From assembly GCF_019969725.1 (NCBI RefSeq), contig NZ_JAHXYW010000007.1:62001-126000 (forward strand): a stretch of DNA of 64,000 nt, written 5' to 3'. This stretch comes from Neobacillus bataviensis (lineage in GTDB: Bacteria; Bacillota; Bacilli; Bacillales_B; DSM-18226). Positions 26,182 to 35,800 of this stretch are shown here, piece after piece; the first letter of the stretch is position 1; each line of letters begins with the position of its first letter. Under the pieces are notes generated by a model. The model did no database searches, was not told where the DNA came from, and worked only from the letters and a program-made list of their open reading frames with translations. The translations under genes and the position numbers were made by a program.

Positions 26182-26296
26182 CGAATTGCCTCCTTATGTA
26201 TGTTTATTTCGTTTATTCGGAAACTATCATACCATAGGGAGTTCCAAAAATCGAAAAAAGTATGTTCTAAAATAGACAATTAATATGATATTGTTA

Positions 26297-26737
26297 CTAA
26301 TTTATGTCAGATAATTTTTTTGAATTTTTGGTGATTGTTATCATTGGGCCGTATGAAACAAGTGGTGGAATCATGGCTCTAACCTGCCCTTCATCTGGCA
26401 GCGTGAAATCAATCATCGGTGAATTTTCGTCAATTTTTCTTCCAAAAGTGGTGCCAATTTTTTTTATTACGCTTATTAAATGCTCGTTATTTCGGAATTG
26501 AGTGGATGTTAATAATATTTTACCATTCCGCTCACAGTACACTTCGTTTGGTCCATTCACCAAAACTTCTGTAACATCACTATCCAAAAGAAGTGATTTA
26601 ATCGGCCCAAATGCATGGAAAGGAGTTATCATCTTAAGTTTAGGTGTAGATGATAAACTTCCACCGGAAGATGATACTTTTTTCAATCCTCCGCCTGTTT
26701 GATTATTTTTTTCTTGAATGCGCTTTAATAGACCCAT
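26297..26737 (-). pseudogene. Truncated CpaF/TadA secretion ATPase (N-terminal part only)
   Basis: A 146-residue frame matching the N-terminal domain of CpaF/TadA ATPases, which power type II/Tad pilus machines: LLLDSDVTEVLVNGPNEVYCERNGKI, then FGRKIDENSPMIDFTLPDEGQVRAMIPP and GPMITITK. The protein stops where full-length members continue to the Walker A ATPase domain, so it cannot hydrolyse ATP. The 115 bases beyond the stop show no further homology in any frame. The start is well preserved, with GAGGAGGG upstream, and a c-di-GMP riboswitch covers its leader. It is either a recent remnant or a retained regulatory fragment. Confidence 0.75.
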
Positions 26738-26752
26738 TCAGTCGACCCTCCT

Positions 26753-26840
26753 CTTTCGGTAACTGGCTGGCATTGTGCTAATGCACTTTAGCCCCTTTAG
26801 CTTTGCGTCACTGATTTTCATCAGTTTTGCCTTTATCGAG
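26753..26840 (-). promoter_or_regulatory. Cyclic di-GMP-I (GEMM-I) riboswitch
   Basis: On the minus strand the conserved class I aptamer elements appear in order: AAGGCAAA, the P2 hairpin ACTGAT-GAAA-ATCAGT capped by a GNRA loop, GACGCAAAGC, a CTAA segment, a hairpin GTGC-ATTA-GCAC, GCCAGCC, and the closing GTTACCGA. This matches the well-known Vc2-type consensus. The aptamer ends just before the GAGGAGGG binding site of the CpaF-like gene. A 7-base arm before the aptamer (CAGTCGA, 26864-26858) can pair with TCGACTG (26745-26739) next to the start codon, which suggests translational control. Confidence 0.88.
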
Positions 26841-26997
26841 AATCAGTAAATTTGTTATCGACTGTTCTCACTATTATCATAGTATGATTTTACCTCACAT
26901 AATATCCTACTAATCTATCATTTATAAGCTTAAACAATAGTTATTATGACTCATTTTAATGTTTTTCAATAAAAAACTTTATTTGGGCTAATGAATC

Positions 26998-27023
26998 ACA
27001 TTACACTCGCCCAATCATAGAAT
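26998..27023 (+). promoter_or_regulatory. Sigma-K-type promoter of the gerP operon
   Basis: AC at 26998-26999, a 16-base spacer, then CATAGAAT at 27016-27023 fit the mother-cell sigma-K consensus AC-N16/17-CATANNNT. The gerP operon of B. subtilis is transcribed in the late mother cell by sigma-K. Confidence 0.65.
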
Positions 27024-27055
27024 GTAAAGATATTAATAAAAAAAGGGTGTTGAAC

Positions 27056-27277
27056 ATGCCAGCAATTGTTGGAGTTGCACAGGTCATAACACTTGGAAGC
27101 AGCTCTGTTTTCCATATTGGCGACGTTTATAAGATTATGCCCCTCTCCACTGCCAAAACCTTTTCTGGAGCAGGGTCCTTCAATACCGGGGAGAGCTTAC
27201 ATCTTAATAACAATATTAGCTCAACCAACACAGCTGACTCTGATGTCATCGATCAAGGAATAGCTCTTAATGCTTAA
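27056..27277 (+). CDS. gerPA: Spore germination protein GerPA
   Basis: A 73-residue protein beginning MPAIVGVAQVITLGSSSVFHI, with the GAGSFNTG and DVIDQ motifs shared with GerPF. GerP proteins are made in the mother cell and placed in the inner spore coat, where they help germinants reach their receptors. It is the first gene of a six-gene operon in the canonical A-F order. A sigma-K-type promoter lies just upstream. Confidence 0.93.
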   Translation: MPAIVGVAQVITLGSSSVFHIGDVYKIMPLSTAKTFSGAGSFNTGESLHLNNNISSTNTADSDVIDQGIALNA

Positions 27278-27294
27278 TGAATGGGTGGTTTACA

Positions 27295-27537
27295 ATGAAT
27301 TTTTATATCCAGCAGTCCATTCAGATTCATTTTATTAGAATTAGTGGAATATCCAATTCCTCTGTCTTTCAAATTGGCAGCGCTGGAATCATAAAACCGG
27401 CGGCACATCTTTACAATACTGGAGGATTTACAGGGCCTGCACCCACTGCACAGAAAGTTGGGCAGCTTCCATCAACCTCCATGAGTGCCCCTGCCGTCCC
27501 TTTACAGGCGCCGGTACGAACGACAGGAAAATTGTGA
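27295..27537 (+). CDS. gerPB: Spore germination protein GerPB
   Basis: An 80-residue protein starting MNFYIQQSIQIHFIRISGIS with SSVFQIGSAG and LYNTGGFTGPAP, the GerPB hallmarks. The Pro/Ala/Thr-rich tail is low complexity. GGGTGG precedes the ATG at 27295; the open frame extends upstream to 27277 but without a binding site. Same inner-coat permeability role as the rest of the operon. Confidence 0.92.
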   Translation: MNFYIQQSIQIHFIRISGISNSSVFQIGSAGIIKPAAHLYNTGGFTGPAPTAQKVGQLPSTSMSAPAVPLQAPVRTTGKL

Positions 27538-27546
27538 GGTGATTGA

Positions 27547-28167
27547 ATGTATCAGGATTTTTACCAATACCTTCAATGGCTACAAATGACTCTTCAAGCT
27601 CAAGAACAAAGAATTGCGGCACTGGAGTCTTCTCTAAAAAAAATCCAAGAAGAAATGAAGCAATTAAATGAAAAGAAATCTATACACGTCGACAAAATCG
27701 AATATAAATTTGATCAATTGAAGGTCGAAACTCTTGAAGGAACCTTAAACATTGGCCTAAATCCATCGGATTTATCCGAAGTCGAAGACTTTGCGGTACA
27801 AAATCAATCATTAACCACTCCCATCGCCCCCAAAGCTCAAATGCAACGATCAATGAAAATTGAAGAAGCAATTTATAGATATTTAGAAACAGATTTACCA
27901 CTCTTAGTAGAAAATACAGAGAAGGAATTAGGCCTGCAGCCGAATGAATCCTATTTTTCCTTTATTAAACAAGATATCATCAAACAGCTTCCTAATAGGA
28001 TTGAATACCATTTAAACACCCATAAAACTAGGAACAATTCTTCAGAACATGCTAATTATGAGGAGTTAATCATTGAAACGTTAAAGCAGGAAATCCAAAA
28101 TGGCGTACATTTATTTTTAAACAATTTGCCAGAACATGTGAAAGGAATGGGAAAGAATGAACTTTGA
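27547..28167 (+). CDS. gerPC: Spore germination protein GerPC
   Basis: A 206-residue protein, the largest of the operon. It opens with YQDFYQYLQWLQMTLQAQEQRIAALESSLKKI, an amphipathic heptad pattern of a coiled coil (about 1-45). A central beta segment (KIEYKFDQLKVETLEGTLNIGL) and a helical C-terminal half follow. GAGGTGATTG precedes the ATG. Its end overlaps gerPD by 11 bases. Confidence 0.93.
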   Translation: MYQDFYQYLQWLQMTLQAQEQRIAALESSLKKIQEEMKQLNEKKSIHVDKIEYKFDQLKVETLEGTLNIGLNPSDLSEVEDFAVQNQSLTTPIAPKAQMQRSMKIEEAIYRYLETDLPLLVENTEKELGLQPNESYFSFIKQDIIKQLPNRIEYHLNTHKTRNNSSEHANYEELIIETLKQEIQNGVHLFLNNLPEHVKGMGKNEL

Positions 28168-28339
28168 AGTCTATAATAGGGAACTCTGTGTAGGAAGTAT
28201 CCGCATTATTGGGGTAGCGAGTTCCTCATTAGTCTTCGTAGGCGATACTGAATCAATACAGCTTGCGTCTACATTCGACACCCCTGCAGAATCGTTAATC
28301 ATTGGACCGTTTGTTCCTTTAGCACCGGAAGGGAGATAA
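28157..28339 (+). CDS. gerPD: Spore germination protein GerPD
   Basis: A 60-residue protein beginning MNFEVYNRELCVGSIRIIGVASSS with LVFVGDTE, the GerPD/E-type beta repeat. It overlaps gerPC and is followed by gerPE after two bases, so translation is coupled across this part of the operon. Confidence 0.9.
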   Translation: MNFEVYNRELCVGSIRIIGVASSSLVFVGDTESIQLASTFDTPAESLIIGPFVPLAPEGR

Positions 28340-28341
28340 TT

Positions 28342-28749
28342 ATGTTTGAACGGACTTCTTGTGTGGATAGAATAAACGTCAAGATTTTTTCTTTTGCCTC
28401 CATTTTTCAATTGGGGGATTCATGCATTGTGAATGGACTGTCACGAGCTTTAGCAGTTCAAAGGGAAGCAGAAATTTTTTATGGGGATGAAGGAGATCTC
28501 TCCCCCTATCGGGTGTTTTCAGAGCCCATTCCTTTCCAACCAATTACTGAAGCTGTTACTTTTTATACTCACAATCAAAGTCCTAAAATTAAAGTTAACG
28601 CAATCGATATTATCGGCGTATCTTCTTCTTCTGTTCTTCACGTTGGAAATAGTAAGCATATATCCATGGAGGCACGAGTTAAGCATATTAGACAGCTCCT
28701 TCCTATTCCTAGATCGGAGGAGGATAAGGAGACGCAGAGTGAAAAATAA
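28342..28749 (+). CDS. gerPE: Spore germination protein GerPE
   Basis: A 135-residue protein with two copies of the GerP beta motif: IFSFASIFQLGDS near residue 14 and IDIIGVSSSSVLHVGNS near 90. It ends with a charged EEDKETQSEK tail. GGGAGAT precedes the ATG. Fifth gene of the operon. Confidence 0.92.
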   Translation: MFERTSCVDRINVKIFSFASIFQLGDSCIVNGLSRALAVQREAEIFYGDEGDLSPYRVFSEPIPFQPITEAVTFYTHNQSPKIKVNAIDIIGVSSSSVLHVGNSKHISMEARVKHIRQLLPIPRSEEDKETQSEK

Positions 28750-28827
28750 ACGAACAGGGACAACGATAAACGAATAGGTTACCAGTAGAATCATATTAAT
28801 GGAGTAAAACCAAAAAGGATGTTTTTT

Positions 28828-29046
28828 ATGCCAGCAATTATTGGTCCAGTACAAATTGTAAACGTAGGCGGGGGAATCGTTCAATTCGGAGATACTGTTT
28901 ATATATCTCCAAAAAGCGCCTCTAAAACTGCTGCAGGTTCAGGGGCATTTAATACTGGTGGATTAATTGTAACAAATAACGGTTTAAATGGAACCAATGT
29001 TCTTGATACTAATTTAATTGATCAGCCTATAGCGGGCAATAATTAA
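28828..29046 (+). CDS. gerPF: Spore germination protein GerPF
   Basis: A 72-residue protein starting MPAIIGPVQIVNVGGGIVQFGD with GSGAFNTGG and NVLDTNLIDQ; it is a paralogue of GerPA in the same operon. AAAGGATG precedes the ATG at 28828. A spacer of about 80 bases separates it from gerPE, and a strong terminator follows it. Confidence 0.93.
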   Translation: MPAIIGPVQIVNVGGGIVQFGDTVYISPKSASKTAAGSGAFNTGGLIVTNNGLNGTNVLDTNLIDQPIAGNN

Positions 29047-29088
29047 AAATGACATAAACCAATACATTGGTCTATGTCATTTTTGTAT
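29045..29088. terminator. Bidirectional terminator after gerPF
   Basis: Long hairpin AAAATGACATA / TATGTCATTTTT enclosing an inner ACCAAT / ATTGGT stem, between gerPF and converging addA. Confidence 0.9.
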
Positions 29089-32000
29089 TATTCAAGTTTC
29101 AATAGATGAGCACCGTCGAAGAAAAATAAAAATCTTTGCGAAACCTTTCTTCTCCAAATTTGTTCGATAGCTTTTGAATAAATATCAATTTGCAGTCTGT
29201 ATCTATTTTCAAGAATTGGTCTTGCCTGGGTAAACCCGCCCTTATATCTGTCATTAATTCCATCAGATTTATAGTCGATTAAGATTAGTCCATTCTCATC
29301 TTCAAGAATGCAGTCAATAATCCCTTGAACAAAAACAGATTCATTCTCGTCCTTCCAATCTGGATATACTTCATTTGCTGGCAGTGTAAGTGTAAACGGA
29401 ATTTCTCTATAAATAGACTTAGCAGAAAAATATTTTTGCCCCAATTCTGTATTAAAAAATTGACAAATTAAATTGGTGTCGATAATTCCCGCTTGCTCCT
29501 CCGTTAGTAATTCATTCTGAACCATCCAGCCTAGCTGCTTGAGAACGGACTCATTCGTAATTGGCTTTGTCAAATCCACGTGCTGCATCACCATGTGCAT
29601 GGCAGTACCACGCTCTGCAGGGCTTATTGACTTTTCCTGCATAAATTTAGGCCGTTTTAAAATTGGCTTTTTAATCCGGCGAACAAGGTCTGTACCACTT
29701 TGCTCGTCAGCTATTTCCCGCTGGCGTTTTATTTCGGAGACGGTCTGCTTAGAGCGATGTGATGATGCATTTGGGTATAAATATTCCCACGAGAGTCTCG
29801 AGCTAATTTCCTCTGAAAAAGCAGATGTTACCGGAACCTCATGACCCTTTTGAACCAATTCTAGGTAGTGGTCCTCTTCCATTTCTAAAGTTACTTCCTG
29901 TTTTTTAATTTCCTCTGCAGACATGATCGAAATTTTCCAACAGGAGGGATGATGTGTAATTTCCTCCGGTATAAACCCACTTTCCTCAGCTGAAGGTGTT
30001 AATACCTGTCCGTGATGATGACGGATAAGCGCCGGTCCTATCCAGTCAATATAACTCGTGCTGCTTGCGCGCTCATAATCCTTTAACAGCCATTCTTGAT
30101 TCGTGGACATCTCTATCCATTGCTCAATCTTTTTTATCGCTTCCTTTAATGTGGCTGTCATGTAAAGCTTCTCCTTCGCCCTTGTCATGGCCACATATAA
30201 AACCCGCATTTCTTCTGCAAGCATTTCCATTTTCTTTTTTCGCTTAAACGCAATTTGCGGCAGGGATGGATAGGAAATTCTTTTTTCAGCATTGACATAC
30301 TTTGCGGCAAATCCGAATTCCTTATCAAGCATATATGGTTTTCGTAAATCCATCATATTAAAATTTCTCCCCATACCAGCCATAAAAACAATCGGAAATT
30401 CCAATCCTTTACTGCTGTGAATCGTCATGATCCTTACAACATCCTCCTGCTCCCCAAGTGCTCTTGCTGCACCGAGGTCATCCCCTCTTTCCATCATTCG
30501 TTCTACGAAACGTAAAAAGCGGAACAATCCGCGAAAGGAGGTTTGTTCATAACCTCGCGCCCTATCATAAAAGGCCCGCAAATTTGCCTGTCTCTGTTTA
30601 CCGCCTGGGAGGCCTCCGACAAAATCATAAAACTGTGTGTCCCGATAAAGCTGCCAGATTAATTCGGAAAGCGAGCCTTGACGTGCTAATTCCCGCCAAA
30701 CTTTTAAGGAGTCATAAAACAGGCGAACTTTTTCATAAAAAGCTTCATTACTTTCAGTTTCCCTACTCCGGCAAAAAGCAGAAACAGCCTCCCAAAAAGA
30801 TCCCCTTTTCTGATGAATACGAATCTTTGATAACTCTTCTTCATTTATACCAACGATTGGCGAACGCAATACCGACGCTAAAGGAATGTCCTGGTAAGGA
30901 TTATCAATAACCCGGAGCAGCGAAAGCATTATTGCCACTTCGGTAGCTTCAAAATAGCCAGTGGATAAATTGGCGTAAATTGGAATTCCTTGCTGCTTAA
31001 ATTCCTCCATAATTTGAGGTGCCCACGTCATGGAACGGAGGAGAATGACGATATCCCGGTACATTATAGGCCGTTCCGATTTCGTTTTTGTATTATAAAC
31101 TGGTGCTCCTTCTGCAACTAATTCCTTTATTTTGGCGGCTATTACTCTCGCTTCCAGCTGAGACTGTTCAAGATCTGCCTGATCAAATTCAGGCGCCACC
31201 TCATTGGACTCAACTTCGCTGTCGGAAGTCGATTCCGCTGTTTCTGCAGTTTGGTCAATAATCATAACCTCTACGGGATAGGGAACTTCCTCGGGATACG
31301 GTGCACCATTTTTCAATTCAGCAGCTTCGTCATAAGCAATTTCCCCGACCTTTACACCCATAATTTGTTTAAATAAATAATTGGTGGCATCGAGGACTTC
31401 TTTTCTGCTGCGGAAATTCTGAGCTAAATCGATTCTGAGGCCTGTCCCTTCTCCATCAAGCCTGAAACGATTATACTTCCCTAAAAACAGATTGGGCTCC
31501 GCTAACCGAAAGCGGTATATCGATTGTTTAACATCCCCGACCATAAATAGGTTGCCGTTTGCCTCCTCCGGCTTTGCTACCAGCTTTAAAATCGTTTCCT
31601 GCACCATATTCGTGTCCTGATATTCATCACAATAGACCTCTTTAAAATGATTTCGAAAAGCCAAGGCTGCTTCCGAGGGGGTAAATTCTCCTTCTGGTGA
31701 AATATGACCTGTTAAAATATCCAGGCAATAATGCTCCAAATCCGAATAATCCACTAGCCCCTTTACTTTTTTTGCTTTTTCAAAACGGACGGAAAATTCT
31801 TTAACAAGATGGACAAGTGTTTCAATTAAAGGCAGCATTTCCTCCATATCACGTAAAAAACTTTCTGGCTTTCTGGAAAAGAGTTCTTCTTTAATATCCT
31901 GAATTTTCTTCTTCGCCTTTTCCCTGAGCTTTTGTGCCTTTTCTGTCAAACTCTCGTCATGTTCGCCCTTTTTCAGCCTTTTGGCAGTAGAAAATGACCA

Positions 32001-32867
32001 ATTCTGCATTGCCTGATATAGAACAGCCCATGAATCTTGTTTAGCTAAAATAAGCGTATTAATGACCTGTAAATCATCAATAAAATTTTCCGCCCTTGGG
32101 GAGGGACCTCCTGGCAGCTTTGTCAGTTCCAATCCCTTTTTAATCATTTCCTTGGCAGCTTCTAACTGTAATTCAATATCAAAAAGAAGTGCTTGGATAA
32201 AAGGAAGTTCTTCGATATTCGTTATCCCGCCTACATCATACATGGAAACAATACCATGTAAGTATTCATCAGGAAGGGGATTTGACCGGGCAAAATCATA
32301 AATGGACCGAACAATATCCATTAATGCTGAATCGCTCCGATCACTCGTGAATGAATCGACCAATTTAAAAAATACTTCATTCTCCCCTTTTCCGTATTCT
32401 TCTTCAAACAACTCGTCCATTACTTCATCTCTGATTAATTGTGCTTCAGTTTCATCCGCGATTCTAAATCCTGGGTCGACATCGATTAAATAATAATATT
32501 TCCTGATAACCTCCATGCAAAAAGAATGAAGTGTTGAAATGGATGCTTTATTCAGCAAACTAAGCTGTTTTCTTAAGTGACGGGAGCTTGGATCTGCATC
32601 GAGGGCTTTTTCTAATGCCTCGCCAATCCTGTGTCGCATCTCAGCTGCCGAAGCATTTGTAAATGTCACGACTAATAATTCATCAACATCAATTGGATTG
32701 TCTTCTGAAAGAATTTTTCGAATGATTCTCTCGACTAAAACAGCAGTTTTTCCTGACCCTGCCGCTGCGGCGACAAGAATATCTTTATCTCTCGCCATAA
32801 TCGCTTTCCACTGGTCATCAGTCCATGTCACGTTTTCCGGCTTTGGCGGAATAACAAAGTTACTCAT
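29088..32867 (-). CDS. addA: ATP-dependent helicase/nuclease subunit A
   Basis: A 1259-residue subunit of AddAB, the Gram-positive RecBCD counterpart that resects DNA breaks to a Chi site for RecA loading. It has the SF1 Walker A AAAAGSGKT near residue 38, Walker B DEYQDTN near 425, helicase motifs ending with TIHSSKGLEF and YVAMTRA, and a C-terminal RecB-type nuclease with LIDYKSDG near 1205. I chose ATG 32867, which has AAGGAGGT eight bases upstream; a TTG three codons earlier is too close to that site. It overlaps the addB stop by 8 bases. Confidence 0.96.
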   Translation of the reverse strand: MSNFVIPPKPENVTWTDDQWKAIMARDKDILVAAAAGSGKTAVLVERIIRKILSEDNPIDVDELLVVTFTNASAAEMRHRIGEALEKALDADPSSRHLRKQLSLLNKASISTLHSFCMEVIRKYYYLIDVDPGFRIADETEAQLIRDEVMDELFEEEYGKGENEVFFKLVDSFTSDRSDSALMDIVRSIYDFARSNPLPDEYLHGIVSMYDVGGITNIEELPFIQALLFDIELQLEAAKEMIKKGLELTKLPGGPSPRAENFIDDLQVINTLILAKQDSWAVLYQAMQNWSFSTAKRLKKGEHDESLTEKAQKLREKAKKKIQDIKEELFSRKPESFLRDMEEMLPLIETLVHLVKEFSVRFEKAKKVKGLVDYSDLEHYCLDILTGHISPEGEFTPSEAALAFRNHFKEVYCDEYQDTNMVQETILKLVAKPEEANGNLFMVGDVKQSIYRFRLAEPNLFLGKYNRFRLDGEGTGLRIDLAQNFRSRKEVLDATNYLFKQIMGVKVGEIAYDEAAELKNGAPYPEEVPYPVEVMIIDQTAETAESTSDSEVESNEVAPEFDQADLEQSQLEARVIAAKIKELVAEGAPVYNTKTKSERPIMYRDIVILLRSMTWAPQIMEEFKQQGIPIYANLSTGYFEATEVAIMLSLLRVIDNPYQDIPLASVLRSPIVGINEEELSKIRIHQKRGSFWEAVSAFCRSRETESNEAFYEKVRLFYDSLKVWRELARQGSLSELIWQLYRDTQFYDFVGGLPGGKQRQANLRAFYDRARGYEQTSFRGLFRFLRFVERMMERGDDLGAARALGEQEDVVRIMTIHSSKGLEFPIVFMAGMGRNFNMMDLRKPYMLDKEFGFAAKYVNAEKRISYPSLPQIAFKRKKKMEMLAEEMRVLYVAMTRAKEKLYMTATLKEAIKKIEQWIEMSTNQEWLLKDYERASSTSYIDWIGPALIRHHHGQVLTPSAEESGFIPEEITHHPSCWKISIMSAEEIKKQEVTLEMEEDHYLELVQKGHEVPVTSAFSEEISSRLSWEYLYPNASSHRSKQTVSEIKRQREIADEQSGTDLVRRIKKPILKRPKFMQEKSISPAERGTAMHMVMQHVDLTKPITNESVLKQLGWMVQNELLTEEQAGIIDTNLICQFFNTELGQKYFSAKSIYREIPFTLTLPANEVYPDWKDENESVFVQGIIDCILEDENGLILIDYKSDGINDRYKGGFTQARPILENRYRLQIDIYSKAIEQIWRRKVSQRFLFFFDGAHLLKLE

Positions 32868-35800
32868 TTGAATCAACCTCCTTCCGTATTAATCCCAATA
32901 CTTCTTCCTTCGAATATGGTGTTAGAATTCTGTATTGATTGTTTTCAATCGATTCATCAAATTGACATACTGATTTATAGGCACAAAATGTACAAGGTGT
33001 TTTATCCTTCAGTTTGTATGGTGTAATGCCATTCTCGCCATCGATAATGGCATTTCCTGTTTTTTGATATAATTCACGGACATGGTTTTTGAGATTGTTG
33101 AATTCATTTAAACTGGCAACCTTAGATTTTTTGGACAAATTGCCGTCCTTCTTAATGCCAGCAGCAATTATTTGTGAATCACCGGATTCAAGGGCTTGAT
33201 CCATCAAGCGGATGACATTTTGATCGCTCAGCATTAACCCATTCATTTTAAATTTTTTTAAAATTTGATTTTCAATTTCATCGATTGTAAGCATTTTGGT
33301 AGTATTAATGAATGGATTATGAACATGAAAATAGAGAACACCAGCAGGACTAGCTTGCATCTCTACCAACTCTTTTGAATGCGTCATAACAATATCAAGA
33401 TAGGTTAACATTTGCAGGGCAAGTCCATAATACACTTCCGTTAAATTGACATCCTTTTCGCTGGATTTGTAATCAATCACTCGTAAAAAGACCTGGTCAT
33501 CTTCACCTTTAGCCTGGTCAACCCGGTCAATCCGCCCCGCTAATTCCATCTTTTTTCCGTTTTTCAAGGTGAAGGATAACGGTGGCAGCTTGCCATTCGG
33601 ACCAAAGGCTAATTCCAAACCGATTGGCGAGAATCCGCTCACTTTTGCATGCTCGCTTAAAACAAGAGAAGCACGAGTAATAATTTGCTCCAATTTTCGC
33701 TTGATATAAAGATGGCGCTCCGAACTGAGAAGGATTTCATTTTGAAGCTTAGGTGCCAATGTCTTAACTGCTTCTTTTGAAAGTTCCTCACATTGCTGAC
33801 GCGTTAACTGAGCCCATGTCAAATTTTGTTCATTGACGATATCCGCAATCTGCTTTAAAGCGGCATGAAATAATTCCCCAATGTCGGGTGCCTCTAAACG
33901 GAATACCTGACGCTCACGAAGTTTTAGTCCATGCTGGGCGAAATGTGAGAAAGCACAACTATTATAAAGTTCCATTCTGGAAACACTTGCCTGAATTGCT
34001 TCACCATATAGTTCATCTGCTACTTCTTTCGAAAGTTTCACAGCCTGATTGGTGTAAAAAAGACTTGAGAATACTTTAAAAGCCTGTCCCTTCCACTTGC
34101 TCTTCATATAAAAGTTATAAACATCCCACCATAAATCAGAAATCGGATAATGGCGTTTGTTTAATTGCAGCTGGGAATTAAGATAGGATAAGGCAGTTGT
34201 TACATTCGATACAAAGCTTAATTGCCCCTCCTCCGTTAGTTCAGCAGGGTCTGTAACATAGAAATCCTCTCGGACGTCTGGAAACATATCTTTAATTCTT
34301 TTAATATACGAAGAGGGAATCAGAGCTTTTCCTTCATCATTTGCTAAGGGATAACTAACGTATAGGATTTCGGAGGGTGCAGTAAAAGCTTTATAGGCCA
34401 AGAAGTTCTCATCCAGCAGGCGCGTCCGGCTGCTAGGAGCCACCTTAATGCCTGCGTCTACTAACATTTCTCTATCTTCGTCTGCTAAAATTCCATCACC
34501 AGAAATTTTGCCAGGCAAGACGCCTTCATTAACCCCCACTACAAAGACCACCTTGATTTCAGTCAGGCGTGATTTCTCCAAATCTCCTATTAATACTTGG
34601 TCGAGTGCTGGCGGAATTAGGGAAAAATGCATCGATTCAAAGCCCGTTTCTAAAATGGAAGCAAACGTTTTTAAAGAAACAGGCTCTTCTCCCAATATTT
34701 CAACATATTGGTCAAGTAAATCAATTACAGAATTCCAAACCTGTTCGTGTTCTCTTGCTCTAACTAAATTCCCTTGCCCTTCAGCCGCTATTTTCCAGTT
34801 TTCCAGCTTCGCAGGAATATCTAATTCCTCTAAAAATAAATAAACGGCTTCACAAAGCTTTCTTCCTGTATCTGCTTTTTTCAAGCGGCGTGTTAGGCGC
34901 AGTATTGGAGCAGTTATCATAAGTTTTAATTCATTTAATTCCTGCTCCATTTCTTTTTCTGCATCTGTTTGAACATTCGTTTCCAACTCTAATGCTCTTA
35001 TCCGCCGATAACTCCATCGATCCTTTTTCGTCCACTTACTGCCGTTTATTCCATAAGCTAATACATAGTTTTCAAATCTATCAAGCTTCTCTCGCATTTT
35101 TGCGGGATTATCCTGCAAAGGGTAGATTAATTCGGTTTTTATTACCCTGAAGACAGACTCATAGCGCCAAAAAGAATTAATGACTTCAAGGCTTGAACGA
35201 ATGAGCTCAATTAGAGGATGGTTTAGCATCGTCCTTTTTTGGTCAATAAAATAAGGAATCTGATAATCAGCGAAAACGGGTTCAACCGTCTCATGATAAT
35301 CTGCACCATTTCTTATCAATACCGCGATATCTCGAAAGCGGTACCCCTTTGTTCGAACTAAATGGCGAATTTCTCTTGCAATCCCCTCTATTTCAGCGCG
35401 CCGATTTACTGCCTGAAAAATCGTAATCGTTGTTTCCCCATGAAAAGCTTCCGCTGGGCGGACATCAAACTTTTCCTCTAAATGAGCTAATGACATCGTT
35501 TGCCATTTTTTTTGTTCTTTTAGGAATATTGGTCGTTCGATTTCAATTCCACTGGCTTTTGCTATTTCGCAAATGGAAAAGCAGGCATCACTAGTTAAAC
35601 GGAACAATTCCAATTCGTCCGGTACAGCATCGAACAATATCCGATCGGTTGTCAAGGCGACCGAAACGCGTTTACAGTGCTTCATTAATTCTTGAATAAC
35701 CTGGTATTCCTGCGGTGAAAAGTTATAAAAGCCATCTATATAGATTTCAGCCTCTTTAAGATAATCCGAGGCTTGGATTTTCTCTGCAAGAAGTCGAAAA

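Noticed and set aside
26182..26296. Frameshifted continuation of the CpaF ATPase domain
   Set aside because: Read in three minus-strand frames, the stretch after the stop shows no Walker A or related motif. The missing part is absent, not just out of frame.
28519..28884. 121-residue frame opposite gerPE/gerPF
   Set aside because: Covers the gap between two firmly assigned genes but has no binding site, and its product is antisense-like.
30458..30910. 150-residue frame inside addA on the other strand
   Set aside because: Fully covered by addA, with composition typical of an antisense frame and no start signal.
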